A stretch of DNA of 64,000 nucleotides from Schistosoma mansoni (GCF_000237925.1 NC_031498.1:702015-766014); one strand, 5' to 3'; counted from the first letter of the stretch, positions 22,952-35,037 are shown. Numbers and translations: made by a program. Notes: generated by a model not told the origin, from the sequence alone.

Positions 22952-23305
22952 ATAAGCAAAGATGGATGGTGGCTAAGAATGGAATCTATGACGCTCGTTT
23001 CGTCCTATTTGGGACTCGTCAGTTGGATGTGCTTGCACCCCAGAGTTAATATTCACTCCGTCACACAACCCAATACCGATCGCTTAAAACACCATAGCGT
23101 TATCAACACCAACTCTGGGATGCAGGTACGTTCAACGGACGAATCCCAAATAGGACGAGACGCGTGTCCTGCTGATAATGTTTATAACTCAATGTAATAT
23201 CGAAGCAATCCTTACAGGATGCACATACACCAATAAGAGACTGGTCAATTGCAGTCCTAAACATCAATGGGAAGATTCAAGTAAACAATACCATGTGAAT
23301 TCAAA
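22952..23305. repeat. SM-alpha SINE, foldback dimer with TSD
   Basis: Reversed hammerhead and partial head (22952-23105) joined to a forward segment (CAACTCTGGGATGCAGGTAC, second hammerhead GGACGAATCCCAAATAGGAC, then TATCGAAGCAATCC and CAATAAGAGACTGGTC). TAGACAATT flanks both sides (22943-22951, 23306-23314). One insertion thus carries a hammerhead-like core on each strand. Confidence 0.8.
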
Positions 23306-23427
23306 TAGACAATTGTTTCAAGATAGAATTTATCATTTTTCAAATAATGCGCTATAATTATACAACATTAATAAATAAAAAACAGTAAAACCATATATAT
23401 ATATATACTCATGAACAAATTTAATAG

Positions 23428-23795
23428 TTGAATTCATGAGTCAATTGAAGCTACACCATCATGGAAAACCTGGAAGCGCTGTTGTCAGGGCGGCAGTCAC
23501 TCACTGAAGATAATGATGGACGGTGGAGTGATTTCTTGGATTGGTTGAAGTTAGACATTAACACCACTGGATGCCAGCTCAGTTGTCTGGAGGTTAAGCG
23601 TTCGCGCGCGAAACTGATAGGTCCTGAGTTCGAATCCCATGAGTTGGATCATGAGTGTGCACTACTGAGGAGTCTCATACTAGGATGAAATGGTCAGCCG
23701 GTGCCTCCAAGTTTTCCTTGGTGTTTTAACTTCAATCGACCCATGAATTCAACTATTAAATTACTATAATCTCCACAAAACCCTCTTCCTGACTA
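23428..23795. repeat. Family B foldback SINE
   Basis: A short reversed arm (GAGTCAATTGAAGCTACACC), leader end, forward head (B box GAGTTCGAATCCC), hammerhead CTGAGGA core with GATGAAATGG and unpaired stem III, and terminus TCTCCACAAAACCCTCTTCC. Confidence 0.8.
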
Positions 23796-24224
23796 AATTA
23801 AAAATATTAAATGTGTTTCTTTTCACCTGTTACATTCTAATTGAATATATTAAATAATAAATCAGATAAACAAAGGTGATTAACAAGACTGAGTAGGCAC
23901 AGATCTTCAGTAATTTTTTTCAAATGAATGATTTTTTCTTTGTTTTAGCACATAAAGTTTTATCTTATTTCATTTGTTTTATAAAACTGAAATACTCGAA
24001 CTCTAAAAGACGTACTATTCAAGGTTGTTGTAATCACATTTCGGTTTGGCATTTCCGAATTATGAATGATTACAATGTTCTTTTGATACAGAATGGTGTC
24101 TATAGTAACGAGATAGGCTGAATGATTAATACACAATAATTTAATAATAATTCCGAAGAAGACTGGAAAAGAGCGAAGAGAAGTCTTGTAAGAAAGATAT
24201 GGTAGACTAAATCCCCTCTGCTTT
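23796..24224. other. No gene recognised
   Basis: A 65-codon ORF (23924-24121) has no recognisable domain or splice context. Treated as chance. Confidence 0.35.
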
Positions 24225-24600
24225 ACTCATCAGTTTCGAATGAGGTGAAATACATATCCTGGATTCTATCGCTAGCCACATACTAAATACACTAGAACAT
24301 CATATTGAAGCGACCCGCTTATGATAAATATATGCCAATAGAAAATGATCATTTACAGTTTTGAATATCAAAAACAGGGAATCACAAACCATTACTAACA
24401 TCTTCAAACCTTCTGAATAAGTTAGTGGTACTCTGGATCTAGATACACAGGTGATAATATATTTGTGTTCGGAATGAAACATACCGGGTCTAAGCCGTAG
24501 TGTGACCATCAACACTGGGATGTATATAGGTCCAGCTGATGGGTCCAAAATAAGACTAAATATCCGTTCTGGATTCCGTTGCTAACGGCATATTAAATAT
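24225..24600 (+). repeat. SM-alpha, two decayed units in tandem
   Basis: The 3' end of one unit (CCTGGATTCTATCGCTAGCC at 24257) is followed about 310 bp later by the equivalent segment of the next (TCTGGATTCCGTTGCTAACG), with CCAATAGAAAATGATCATTT and ATCAACACTGGGATG between. This is the head-to-tail order expected of an SM-alpha dimer. Confidence 0.65.
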
Positions 24601-25059
24601 ATTGACTTATATTTGATATATCATTTTTGCGCATCCATCTACACCATACTTCTTAAAAGCTTGTACTATATTTCAACCAAGTTGGTTAAGTGAAAATTAC
24701 TTTATTCATTGCAGAAGCTTATTAGGATTAATGATTCAGTTAGCTTAAAACAGCCGAATATTATTTTGTGTTATTGTTTTCAAGGAAAGTTAATAATTCA
24801 CTTACTTTTAAGTTTTATTCTTACCACGAATTTTAAATCTTTCTACACTAAACATTGAATAGTGACTACCATCGTGTTTGTCTAGGCCTTAAGCGTTGAT
24901 TAAATTCTGGTCTGAGTGGCTTGAGATAGCATGAACTATGTTGACATGTTAAATGGTTGGAAGTAGAGGATGAGAAAACGTCAACTTAGGTGTATTGCTG
25001 GTTCATACTCGTCGCTAAAGTATACATTCCATCTTGAAGTAACTGATCCCTCTTGAGGG
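24601..25059. other. No gene recognised
   Basis: AT-rich with no supported feature. Confidence 0.35.
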
Positions 25060-25205
25060 ATTTGAAACCGGGTAACCCAACTTTACAGTTTGAAACTCTA
25101 CAACTGAGCTATTCGAGTAGCGACTGAACTCCTTTAAGACTAAGATATTTATGTTGGACGATCACTGGATAATGCTGAATAGCACGAAACCTATGTCTAG
25201 GGCAC
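25060..25205. repeat. Family C tRNA-like SINE remnant
   Basis: On the minus strand, AATAGCTCAGTTGTAGAGTT and GGTTTCAAATCCC look like A and B boxes. Downstream on the plus strand, AGCACGAAACC echoes the hammerhead 3' half of family C. The two parts are in opposite orientation, as in a foldback. Confidence 0.4.
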
Positions 25206-25592
25206 CCTGTCTACAACTTCTATTAGTCTTTCGCTCCATACAATTTAACCTGACATTAGTTAGCCAGTTTAAATGCTCAGTTTATTGAGTTCTACATTTT
25301 TGAGCCCAACGCTGAAATGAGAGACTAAAAAGAGTATTAGAAAATATTATAAAATTCGATTTTTGACTAAGTCAGGAAGTTAAAACAAACCAATCAGAAA
25401 ATAGATCAAAGTTGGGCAATTTGTTTACTGGTGGGTTACATAAAACCAGATGCTCCTCCACACTGGACTCATATCCGAAATGTAGAAATGTTTTTGGTCA
25501 ATTAATAATGAAACTAGCATTTATATAAGGAATCGTCCAGGCTAAACGTATTATTTTATCAAACAGAAGTGTAGTCGACTTCGACGGGGATT

Positions 25593-25624
25593 GTGTGACT
25601 TCTTAGCTTGTGTCGAAGTCACAC
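25593..25624. other. Perfect 10-bp hairpin
   Basis: GTGTGACTTC and GAAGTCACAC pair exactly around a 12-base loop. A TATATAAGG at about 25523 precedes it, so this may be part of a decayed element rather than a terminator. Confidence 0.5.
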
Positions 25625-26154
25625 CTCTAGGCCGATACTTAACCTGGTTTACCCAAATGTTACAATCAGGTATATTGGTTACCTTGGCAACCGGCTAGAA
25701 TAAACAGAATCTTACAGGTTTCATGTATTTTAGAGAAAAGGTATAGAAGTACATAGTACAGACACTGTCATATAAGCTATTCCACGGTGCGTAACTGATT
25801 ATTCATTCTTGATCTTGACGATATTTGGTAAAGTATTCAACATACAATGATTTGTAAAATGATACAGAAACGTTTCAACTTGGTGGATGATGTGTCTAGG
25901 ACTCAGCGATCTTTCAGTGACCCTACACATGGATGTATATGTGCACAGTTTTTCACTAGTTAACTATAATCTGAGATCATTTTGCTTTTCGTACACCACA
26001 ATTGTCAAAGTTGGTTGAAATCTGATATTCAAGATCTAAATCCAGATTAATTAAAGTTTGCACACGAAAATGCTCATTTACAAATGTGTCAACCAAATTA
26101 ACGACCATGTTACAAGCAATCTTTTTCAGATTATGAAGTACATTATCTTATCTT
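25625..26154. other. No gene recognised
   Basis: No supported feature. Confidence 0.35.
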
Positions 26155-26410
26155 GGAACACTATAGAGAACCATGAACCACTAGATGGCCGCTTCGTCTT
26201 AGTACGGGACTCCTCAACAGTTCACACCAATAACCTTGCCACAGGAAGTTGTATCCAGGACACTTGTCTTCAGTGCCAACGCTTAACCTCAAGACTACTG
26301 AGCCTACAACCAATTGTTTACACTTCTAACTTCAACCAATTCACGATAGTGAACAGCCTTCATCCACTACCTGTAGTGAATAACTGTCTCATACTCAACA
26401 TGAATTCAGT
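26155..26410 (-). repeat. Old family B SINE
   Basis: Reversed: GAACCATGAACCACTAGATG, GCCGCTTCGTCTTAGTACGG, GACTCCTCAACAG, then head and leader remnants (CTTCAACCAATTCACGATAG). Confidence 0.6.
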
Positions 26411-26737
26411 TAATATTGAATGTTTGAAATGTTTGTCTTTTTTTTCAGCTTACAGAACTATTAATTTAATTTGAAGATAATAATGAAAAGCCTAAATATC
26501 AAAAGAAATAGAAGCAGCTGAAAATAGAATGATAATCTAAATTCTCTAAAACCATTAAAACTAACAGAAAAGTTATTTCTCAGCTTTGAAATTTGGTGAT
26601 TATATTTACACTATAAATCCTTAAAACACTATTTGTTTGTTTAAATATCATGGAATAAATGTAGTTAAGTTCTTTGGGTTAGTTAGAAACTACTGTGACT
26701 TTGTTTACGAAAGTGTTAACATTTACAAATAGTGTTT
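26411..26737. other. AT-rich, no gene recognised
   Basis: No supported feature. Confidence 0.4.
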
Positions 26738-27132
26738 GTTATCAGAAGGGGTTTTTGTGGAGATTTTAGTAATTTTTGTATAGTTGAGATCGTGAGTCAA
26801 TCGAAGCTAGACCACCATGGAAAACCTGGAAGCTCTGGATGGCCGTTTCGTCCTATTATGGGACTCCTCAGTAGTGCGCATCCACGATCCCGCCTCAATA
26901 CCGTGGATTGGTTGAGGTTAGACATCAACACCGTTGGATGCCAGTCATCTCAGTGGTCTAGAGTTTAAGTGCTCTGGCTCGAGACCGGTAGATCCTGGAT
27001 TCGAATCTCTCGAGGTAGGATCGTGAATGCACAGTACTGAGGAGTCCCATAATAGGACGAAACGGCCGTCAAGTGCTTTCAGGTTTTCCATGGTGGTCTA
27101 GTTTCAATTGATTCATGATCTCCACTATATAA
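26738..27132. repeat. Family B foldback SINE with 11-bp TSD
   Basis: Terminus TATCAGAAGGGG, reversed hammerhead arm, then a forward tRNA-like head and a second hammerhead (CTGAGGAGTCCC ... GGACGAAACGGCCGTC at about 27037). AAATAGTGTTT flanks both ends (26727-26737, 27133-27143). The right side lacks the terminal CCCCTTCTG, so only one end is fixed, as in 5'-truncated retroposition. Confidence 0.88.
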
Positions 27133-27754
27133 AAATAGTGTTTATACAAAAAACTTTCTCACCATGAAACGATTGAGGAATTAACCACAATGTTTCGAAA
27201 TTTATTAAAATAGTCATAAACAGTATTTTGTTTATTTTTTCGTTCATTTTGCTAGGAGAGTGCTGCGTATTACAATTAAACTCTTAATACATGTTTTATT
27301 TCAGGCCCCAACTTCTTACTTACATATTACCTTCATCAGTCATGTTAAATTGTCTTGCACTTGATGTGTCCATAACAGATAGTTTCAAGATAACTCAAGC
27401 CCCCCCCCCGAGACTTCTTATTGTGGTCATTAAATCTGATAAATATATGATAAGAAATTTACAGCCCTCGGATTTATCTAGTTAATTTTATTTGATCAAA
27501 AGACTCCCATGAAAAGTTTACACTTTAAATGAATATCAGACTTTCTTTCTAACCATCCCACATACGCTTCAAAATATATTTAAAATTAGGTAAATAATGT
27601 AAGTAGAACAAAGTACATTAGAATATTTCCTGTGAATATCTTCGATAAGGCGTTATTTTACACAGAACCTACAACAAAACTAGTAGCAATGATCACTGTC
27701 AATCTGTTTCTATGTAATCAGCAATCTATAATTTTCTTTGTGTAAAGAAATTAC
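27133..27754. other. No gene recognised
   Basis: A C9 run lies at about 27401. The 64-codon ORF at 27291 has no recognised domain. Confidence 0.35.
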
Positions 27755-28019
27755 TGTAGTAAACGAGTACACCAATGGGGACAATCGAATGTATTCGAAT
27801 ATAAAATTGCAGAACATCTTAGTAAAATCTGAGAACCATACACTAAATACTTCATTTGCAATCAGCCGTTTCAGAATTTATTGTTCTTTCATTTTCACAC
27901 CAATCATTCTCTGTTCTCATTCTCTTTCCCTCGGTCTTCTTAACCTTCTGCCTCCAGACATTTCACTTTCGATTGATGATACATACTACTTATATCTGTC
28001 AATATCAGTAGCACATACA
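27755..28019 (-). mobile_element. Solo LTR, gypsy-type fossil, older
   Basis: Aligns with 407-710 over most of its length (GACAATCGAATGTATTC, ACCATACACTAAATAC, CATACTACTTATATCTGTC) but more diverged, closer to the copies at 48.6 and 57.2 kb. Confidence 0.65.
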
Positions 28020-28145
28020 ATATAGTATTATTTTATAGTGTTATTTTAAACAATTCTGTACCAAGACAACTTTTAAATCAAAACAAAAACGATTCATTGT
28101 TTAAAAACAACTTTATTTATTCCAATAAGTTTCAACAAATGAAAT

Positions 28146-28588
28146 TTTCATAGTTAAAATCATGAGTCAATTGAGGGTAGATCACCATGGAAAACCTGGA
28201 AGCTCTGGACGGCCACTTCATCCTATTATGGGACTCCTCAGCAGTGTGCATCCACGATCCCGCCTCGCGAGATTTGAACCCAGGACCTACCAGTCTCGCG
28301 CGAGAGCACTTAACCGATAGACGACTGAGCTAGGCGGCATCCAACGGTGTTAATGTCTAATTTCAACCAATCCACGAAGTTTGAGCAGCCGTTCACCAAT
28401 TGTCTTCAGTGAGTTGTTACTACCAGTTTCGCGAGACAGGATCGTGGATGCGCACTGCTGAGGAGTCCCATAATAGGATGAAATGGCCATCCAGTGCTTC
28501 CAGGTTTTTCATGGTGGTCTACCCTCAATTGACTCATGATTTCAACTATGAAAATACTAAAATCTCCACAAAAACCCCTTTTGATAAT
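28146..28588. repeat. Family B foldback SINE with TSD
   Basis: Begins TTTCATAGTTAAAATCATGA, carries a reversed arm with tRNA-like head, leader start, then a forward hammerhead arm and a 3' end CCCCTTTTGATAAT. AAATGAAAT flanks both sides (28137-28145, 28589-28597). The start lies just inside the usual terminus, supporting a retroposed RNA with a defined 3' end. Confidence 0.88.
28452..28497 (+). ncRNA. Hammerhead ribozyme, intact, compensated stem III
   Basis: Stem I GCACTG/CAGTGC; core CTGAGGA; stem II GTCC/GGAT (G-U wobble); GAAA; stem III ATGG/CCAT; C at the cleavage site. Relative to ACGG/CCGT, both partners of one stem III pair changed. Confidence 0.75.
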
Positions 28589-28597
28589 AAATGAAAT

Positions 28598-29689
28598 CTT
28601 GAATGTTAAAATGCAATAAGCCTCATGATTATGCTTTCTTTAATTCAGTAGTATACTTATTCTGTGAATCACTCGTTTCATTTTTATTTCTAGTATGATG
28701 TGAATGTGATATTCATTCAATGTGGTATTTTACCACTCATTATTTGCATTGATTCAGTAACATACGTCTGTTTCACTTCAATGTGGAATTCAGTAGTATT
28801 TCCATTATATCCCTACTATGTATCATCATCGTTGACTAATTATCAAACGTCATTAAGATCTAATATACGTATACATATCTGTATGTAAACGAGTGTATTT
28901 GATTAACAACTGGATGTTATGAATAAAAGATTCCTTTGCTGTCAGTTATTTTTCCTTTGTGTATTATACAAATCTCAGCTTTCACGATTATAATAAGAGA
29001 ATTACAATGTAAATTCAGTGCATATGTAGTTGTTTAGCTTCGTTAATCAATCATCTTGATAATCGTTATTATCATATAAATCCTAATGGAGTTTGAATTT
29101 AGAAGGTAATAAGAAGCGGTGACTACAGTTTATTAGTGGATAGCACAGATAACAAAGCTATAGGCATATAGAGCGAATTTGGAGTAGAGAGGCAAACATG
29201 TGCGTGTGAGCGAATACAACGGTAAATTTTTAGTTAAATCGAATCAAGGTGCAGCTAAGCTATCCAAAGGCAATTTATAAGATTCGAGCACATATATACA
29301 TGGGAAAGAGAATGACATGATATTTAAGCGATCAACATTGAAGCTAGAGATATGCGAGCAGGCTATCACATGTAATCAAGCGTACACGTTTACACAGATA
29401 TGGTAGTGATCATAATAATACAAAGAAGTAGACGAAATATCAGTGTCCGAATAACAATGTCTGTTAAATAAGTTAATAAAAGGGCTTGATAAAAGTTAAC
29501 CCTGATCAAATTAATCGGAGTAGTGTTGCTATACATATATAAGTCATAGCTAACAACTAAAATTCTCAGTTGTACGTAGATAAGTATATTCACACCATCT
29601 TACACTTACTTTTGAATGATATATTTTTTATTTATTTAACTCATTTATCAAGAATAGATTCAGTTAGTATGACTTAAAGCCACACTTCT
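28598..29689. other. No gene recognised
   Basis: Unique-looking AT-rich DNA. The short ORFs at 28700 and 29390 are hydrophobic by base composition only. Confidence 0.35.
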
Positions 29690-29818
29690 AAGTACACTGG
29701 TTAGTTAGTGATCTTCACTCGATTGACCTAATTGAACTAGGAAGAGCGGGGTTCGAATCAGTAATTTACTGACTGAAAGTCGAACGTCTTAACCAATAAG
29801 ATACCGCTCTATTCCATA
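29690..29818 (-). repeat. tRNA-derived SINE head or tRNA fossil
   Basis: On the minus strand AGAGCGG and CCGCTCT can form a 7-bp acceptor-like stem, with TCTT/AAGA as a D-stem and TTCGAAC as a T-loop, but the T-stem does not pair. It is therefore not a functional tRNA; it is most likely a SINE head. Confidence 0.4.
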
Positions 29819-29869
29819 TTAACTATACTCAACAATGTAAATTCCCCGAAATGTTCCATGAAGCAATAA

Positions 29870-30150
29870 ATGTATACATATATATATATTACAAATAGCA
29901 GCCACATAAATAATTATACATAACAAAAGATTATCAGATAGAATGTAGGAGAAATTAATTGTGGAGTAAAAAACAGGGGAAAAAAAAGAAGAAATGGGGT
30001 AATCAAAATTCTTTGATGTTACGGAGTATATTATGTGTAAAGTTAGTTTGAATATTTAAAAAAAAATGAGAGACAAACAAACAAATAGACGGAAACAGAT
30101 GAAAAGATACTACTACTAATAATAATAATAATAATAATAATAAAACAGAA
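29870..30150. other. Microsatellite-rich, AT-rich
   Basis: TATATA at about 29879-29888, purine-rich runs at 29975-29998 and (AAT)n at 30117-30143. Confidence 0.6.
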
Positions 30151-30435
30151 ACAATAGGGTTGATAGGAAAGTAACATACACTTGAATCAATATTAATTTG
30201 TTAATGGTTGTTTGATCAAGAATTAATGTTCAAATTGAATAAAAAATATTATTTTATTAATAATGATGGTTACAGTTTAAGGCTACCGTAACGAAAAGAA
30301 AAAAGAAACATTAGAGATTATTATTGTTGTGTTGGCTGAGTTTTAAAAGTAAAAAACATCAAATATGAGTTCCTATCAAATTACTTGTCGTTATATAAAT
30401 GTATTTATATTCAAAACTGCTCAAATGTATGTTAT

Positions 30436-30737
30436 ATTACTTACTTACGTTTGTTACTCCCAACGGAGTATAGGCCGACGACCAGCATTCTCCAACTCAC
30501 TCTGTCCTGAGTCATCCTTTCTAGTTCTATCCAATTTTTGTTCATTCTTCTCATGTCTATCTCCATTTATCGGCGTAATGTGTTCTTTGGTCTTCCTCTT
30601 CTCCTTAGGCCTTCAGGATTTCATGTGAGTGCTTGTCTTGTGACGTAGTTGGGTGATTTCCTCGATGTGTGTCCTATCCATTTCCATCGCTTCATGATGA
30701 TTTCTTCCTCCACTGAAATCTGGTTTGTTCTGGTCAT
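30436..30737 (-). mobile_element. RTE LINE 3' end
   Basis: The minus strand encodes the C-terminal region (RKNTLRR-like, then [17 protein letters not shown]) and ends in GTAAGTAAGTAA. Length about 300 bp, 5'-truncated. It matches the copies at 35.2, 44.3 and 61.9 kb. Confidence 0.85.
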
Positions 30738-31009
30738 ATTAATACTAATGGCTTATATACTTACACAAAACAGTTTAAACTTCTGAGATAGTTTGTTATA
30801 TTAAGACAATGATAAACACTAAATCGAAGCTATAAACTATCGTGAATAGTGTAAACCAAACTTCTTTTCTGTTGAAAAAGTATTTTGTCAAATATTTCTT
30901 TCCTTATCACATGACTGATGATTTAAAGATTTTATTAAACATATCTATCTTTGGAAATACCGATGCCCAAGGTAATGACATTAATTTCATAGTTTATATC
31001 GAGAACTCC

Positions 31010-31440
31010 ATTTAGTCATGTAACGATTGAAAACCACTAAGCAATGGACAGTTGTTTCACCCTAGTATGGGATCCCACAGTGATTAGTGCACACCACCCA
31101 ACTAGGGGGTCGATTCTAGAACATTCACGTATTTCATTGAGCACTTAATATTATTGCCACTGAGTTGGAGACCAGTTGGTTGAACTTTTAACTTCAATCA
31201 ATTCATGATAATTTATAAATATCTTCCGGCGCTATTGGTGAGCAATTGTCTCACATCAAACATGGCTAATCTCTATTAGTCACGACTTCTCACTACAGCT
31301 CCCAGAATTACTTACAGGTCCTGGATTCGATCTATGGTAGTATCAAAGATGTCTAATACTGAATGATTCCATGCTAGAACAAAACAGTGTTTTTGTTGCC
31401 TCTCGGCTTTTAATAGTTGTTTAACAAATATCACTTCGTG
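31010..31440. repeat. Old family B foldback pair
   Basis: Reversed arm and leader (31010-31310: GCAATGGACAGTTGTTTCAC, GTATGGGATCCCACAG, CTTCAATCAATTCATG) followed by a forward arm (GGTCCTGGATTCGATC, GATTCCATGCTAGAACAAAA). Highly decayed. Confidence 0.6.
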
Positions 31441-31721
31441 GTGTCGAATAGGAAATTCAACCATACTTACAAACCCCTACAATAATAATGGCCTGAAATT
31501 TAATTCTTTTAGTGTAGTTTTTCTACCGTTCGTAAAGAAAATATCATACTATTTGTTTTTGGCTATTAAAATGGGGACTTCATCAGCCGTTCTACAGTCG
31601 ATTATTATTTTTCCGAATCAGCATGTGGTAGCCATGAAGCAATGAACTTTAGTTCACCGACTTCACACATTCTTAATTTCATGAAAGTACACTTACCTAT
31701 ACTTACAATTATCATGCGTTC

Positions 31722-32050
31722 ACAAGTGACTAGCTTCAAAGGGAAATTTCTGGAGTTCTAGTGAGAAGCCATGGTTAATGAGATTCAGTTGTGCTCGGTG
31801 TTACCCACTGAAGATAACGGAAGATGGTCGCGTAATATCGTGGATTGGTTGAGATTAGACAGTAACATCGTTGAATGCTAACTTTATGGTCTAGAGGTTA
31901 AATATTCGCATTTAAGACCGAAAGTTTTGAGTTTGATTTCCTGTGGGTAGAATGGTTATTGATACCCACCGCTGAGGAATCCCCTACTAGGACGAAACGA
32001 TCATCCAGTATTTTCAGGTTTTTAGTAGTGATCTAACTGAGATTGGTTTA
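31722..32050 (+). repeat. Old family B SINE, forward with full leader
   Basis: Leader (AGTGACTAGCTTCAAAGGG, GTTCTAGTGAGAAGCC), head (GGTCTAGAGGTTAAATATTC) and hammerhead remnant (GCTGAGGAATCCCC, GGACGAAACGATC). The core is present but stem III is unpaired. Confidence 0.7.
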
Positions 32051-32113
32051 GGATTTTAATGAAATCCACTTACCTTTTGTCAGTTTTTATGAGGTGTTTT
32101 CTTTGGCACTACT

Positions 32114-32569
32114 GCCCCAAAATGCCCTAGTACGGCCGAGGGTGGGGAGGGGCCACCCTCTCTCTCGAAATGCTCCCACACGGCCACGCGTATACAGCAT
32201 ATGCCAGGGAAGTCCTACTCACTGCCTTCTCGTGGCATTACCGTTGCTTACGAAATTGCGAGGATGAAACAAGAATGTCCGGCGCTTTAACCGGGTTGGT
32301 GAACACGGAAAGTCCACCTAGGGGAGTTGGAAAACCCTGATTCCAGACTAGTGGTGTACATAGGCTCCAGTATTCTGAGGGATCAAATGGCGTATGAACC
32401 AATTATTGGTCACCAGCTACCATGGGACTGCATCTCCTTACGATGTTCCACTGCCTTGTGGATCAGAACTTTAGATCTAAGGCTCGGGGTGTAGCCCCCT
32501 GAGAAAACCACCTACTTCGGTCTGGGCACCCGGACAGTATCACAGCCCTCACACAAGTCAAACGAGATG
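32114..32569 (+). repeat. Family E interspersed repeat
   Basis: Starts CCCCAAAATGCCCTAGTACG at the same point as the 8.1 and 63.1 kb copies and ends shortly after CACAAGTCAAACGAGATGA, lacking the A-rich tail. Confidence 0.75.
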
Positions 32570-33127
32570 ACAATTACTTCACGAAATACTATGCTTGCTT
32601 GGACAAATCAGTCACCGTATAATCTATATTAACTACACCACTAAATGATCCAAAGTGTAAATAAACAATCATAATATGATTTTAATTAGGTGAATTAATG
32701 ATTGTATTTTCATTGTAGTCACAAGTACATATATCACATGATACAACTATTGTTTCAGTTATAAGATTATATACATCATGGATGAGCAATTTTCTCAATT
32801 TCTTTGTCTACAAACTATAGAAATAAATGGTCATTCGATATATATACATAACTTATTGAGGTACGTAGTAACTTATCTGATAATAAAAATGGCGTAACCC
32901 AATGATCTTTGCAGACTACTGACTCCAACTCACAAACAAAACCATAAAAAAATAAAGAACAAACGATTATTTTCAGTCAATGCAGTTCGATGGTCAAAAA
33001 TCTATAATTACCGTGTTACATTTCTTGGATGTTGATTATAGTCAATGTACACACAAGATGTGTCATTCTAAAAGTGTAAAGCTCATCTGACGATTAGACT
33101 GTGAGTTCGTATCACTGGAATGAAAAC
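32570..33127. other. No gene recognised
   Basis: AT-rich with no supported feature. Confidence 0.4.
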
Positions 33128-33140
33128 ATTATACGTTATA

Positions 33141-33337
33141 GTAAGCAAAGATGGATAGTGGCTAGCAGTGGAATCCAGGACGCGCGTTTCGTCCTATTTG
33201 GGACTCGTCAACTGGATGTACATGCATCTCAGGCTATATCGAGGCAATGTGTACAGTATGAACATATGCTAATAGCAGACTGATCAATTGCAGACCTAAA
33301 CATCAATGGGAAGATTCAAACAAACAATACCAAGTGA
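33141..33337. repeat. SM-alpha SINE with 13-bp TSD
   Basis: Reversed hammerhead part (GTAAGCAAAGATGGATAGTG to GGATGTACATGCATC) joined to the forward GCTATATCGAGGCAATG ... CAATACCAAGTGA part; the tRNA-like head is deleted. ATTATACGTTATA flanks both sides (33128-33140, 33338-33350). The core has U in place of C3 (TTGACGA), so cleavage is doubtful. Confidence 0.88.
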
Positions 33338-33584
33338 ATTATACGTTATACTTCACTTAAATATACTCACTATTTTTAATTATCATACACTTAAGTTTCT
33401 TATTTTATAAGATATGATTGATCTGTTAACTCCTCAGTCTAATATTATTTAGGCTAGCTACCTAGTAGTTCTATCTGTTATATTCGCATTTTGCAATGAG
33501 TTATTCACATCTTGAAAAAATGTTCAGAGAAAAATAAAACTATCAGCATAACTGGAAATCACAACCAAAACCATAAGAAATGCA

Positions 33585-33975
33585 CTTGGTATTGTTTGTT
33601 TGTATCTTCCACTGCTAACCACCATCCATCCATCCTCACTTATAAAGTTTGTGACTTAAGGTAATATCAAGGCAATCCGTACAGGATGCACATATACCAG
33701 CAAGAGACTGATCAGTTTCAGTCCTAAACAATAATGGAAATATACAAGCAAATACCAAGTGAATTTAAACTTCACCCCATTGCACAGGCAAGTGGCTATC
33801 GGGACTCAGTAACTAAATGGATAACGCGATGGCATCTGAAGTGAACAGTACTGGGTTCGAGTCCCAGAGTGAACATCAACTCTGAGATGCAGGTACATCC
33901 AGCTGACAAGTCCCAAACAGCACGAAACGCACGTCCTGAATTGTACTGCTAGCCATTATCCATCTTTGGTCAAAA
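33585..33975 (+). repeat. SM-alpha SINE, full unit, inactive-core subtype
   Basis: The most complete forward copy: CCATCCATCC.., ATATCAAGGCAATCC, AGAGACTGATCAG, GTGAATTTAAACTTCACCCC, head AAGTGGCTATCGGGACTCAG, B box GGGTTCGAGTCCC, and hammerhead with CTGACAA (G8 to A) and GCACGAAACGCACG. The last ~85 bp are identical to 43905-43995. Confidence 0.85.
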
Positions 33976-34826
33976 AGATAGTGATTTAAGAATTTATATG
34001 AGAAATTCATAATATACTGTAGAGAAAACTAGAGAGAGAGGGATATTTTTAATCATTTCAAAGAGATAATATAGTTCAATATACGATATAACTTATTAGA
34101 TCAGAAAAACTTCAGTAGTTTGAATAGAATCAACTGCTCCAGTCCAAACCCTAATGAACTGTTACTTTGGTGATCACTAGATTTGCTTAAGCAATTGGTT
34201 GTTGAGACTAAATCTGACTTTAAAATGATTTTCATTCCTAATTGGGTACAATAGGAGAATCATATCAAACTAGAGGGGGGGAGACATTGATCAGTTATTT
34301 CCTTCCATTTTAACTATGGTTAAGAATATGAATCAATGGATTTCAATCCAATGAGTTAAATGTAATCCATTCTCCTAAAAACCGCAACACTTAATCCCAA
34401 GTTATTTCGGAGATCAGTACTACTAACATACCACATACTAGAAAGAAACAAACATTAGTTTTCAATAATTTTCTAGTTGAAGAGAATGATTCATAAATAG
34501 ATAAGGTCAAAAACATTATAACCATTTAATCGTGTTCCAATATTGTATTTCTTTTCAGTATGGATGTGAGTCATTTGATCTGTGAAATCTATTCAAACTA
34601 ATAGCATGTGATCTATGTGTCATCTATTTCCTACTTTAGAGATCAGATCAAGTTTTATCTTGCTGTCAAGGTCATCAGATCATCAACGTATTAAATGGAG
34701 GATAGAAACAGGAGTATGCCTAACTATAAAATAAATATTGGTGGTATATGTGATTTTGATTTATTAATTGAAAGTCGTGAGATATACATTTAATCATTGT
34801 TCAACAATAATCTTAAGTTTAACTAA
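33976..34826. other. No gene recognised
   Basis: A (GA)n/G-rich patch lies at 34030-34041 and 34275-34285. No other supported feature. Confidence 0.35.
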
Positions 34827-34827
34827 T

Positions 34828-35037
34828 TATAAGCAAAGATGGATAGTGGAATCCAGGACACGCGTTTCGTTCTGGATTCCACTGCTAGCCCCTATCCATC
34901 TTTGCTTATAATGCTTCTGGATTAATGCTATATCGAGGCAATACGCACAGTATGCACATATGCCAATAAGAGACTGATCAATTGCAGTCCTAAACATCAA
35001 TGAGAAGATTGAAACAAACAATACTAAGTGAATTTAA
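34828..35037. repeat. SM-alpha SINE, hairpin form
   Basis: 34829-34857 and 34874-34911 are near-perfect reverse complements (ATAAGCAAAGATGGATAG and partner), with only GACACGCGTTTCGTT between. The forward GCTATATCGAGGCAATACG ... AATACTAAGTG part follows. The hammerhead 5' half and tRNA-like head are deleted. Confidence 0.8.

Noticed and set aside
29750-29815. Functional tRNA gene
   Set aside because: Acceptor- and D-stem-like pairing exist but the T-stem does not form. The A/B boxes throughout the window belong to SINE heads.
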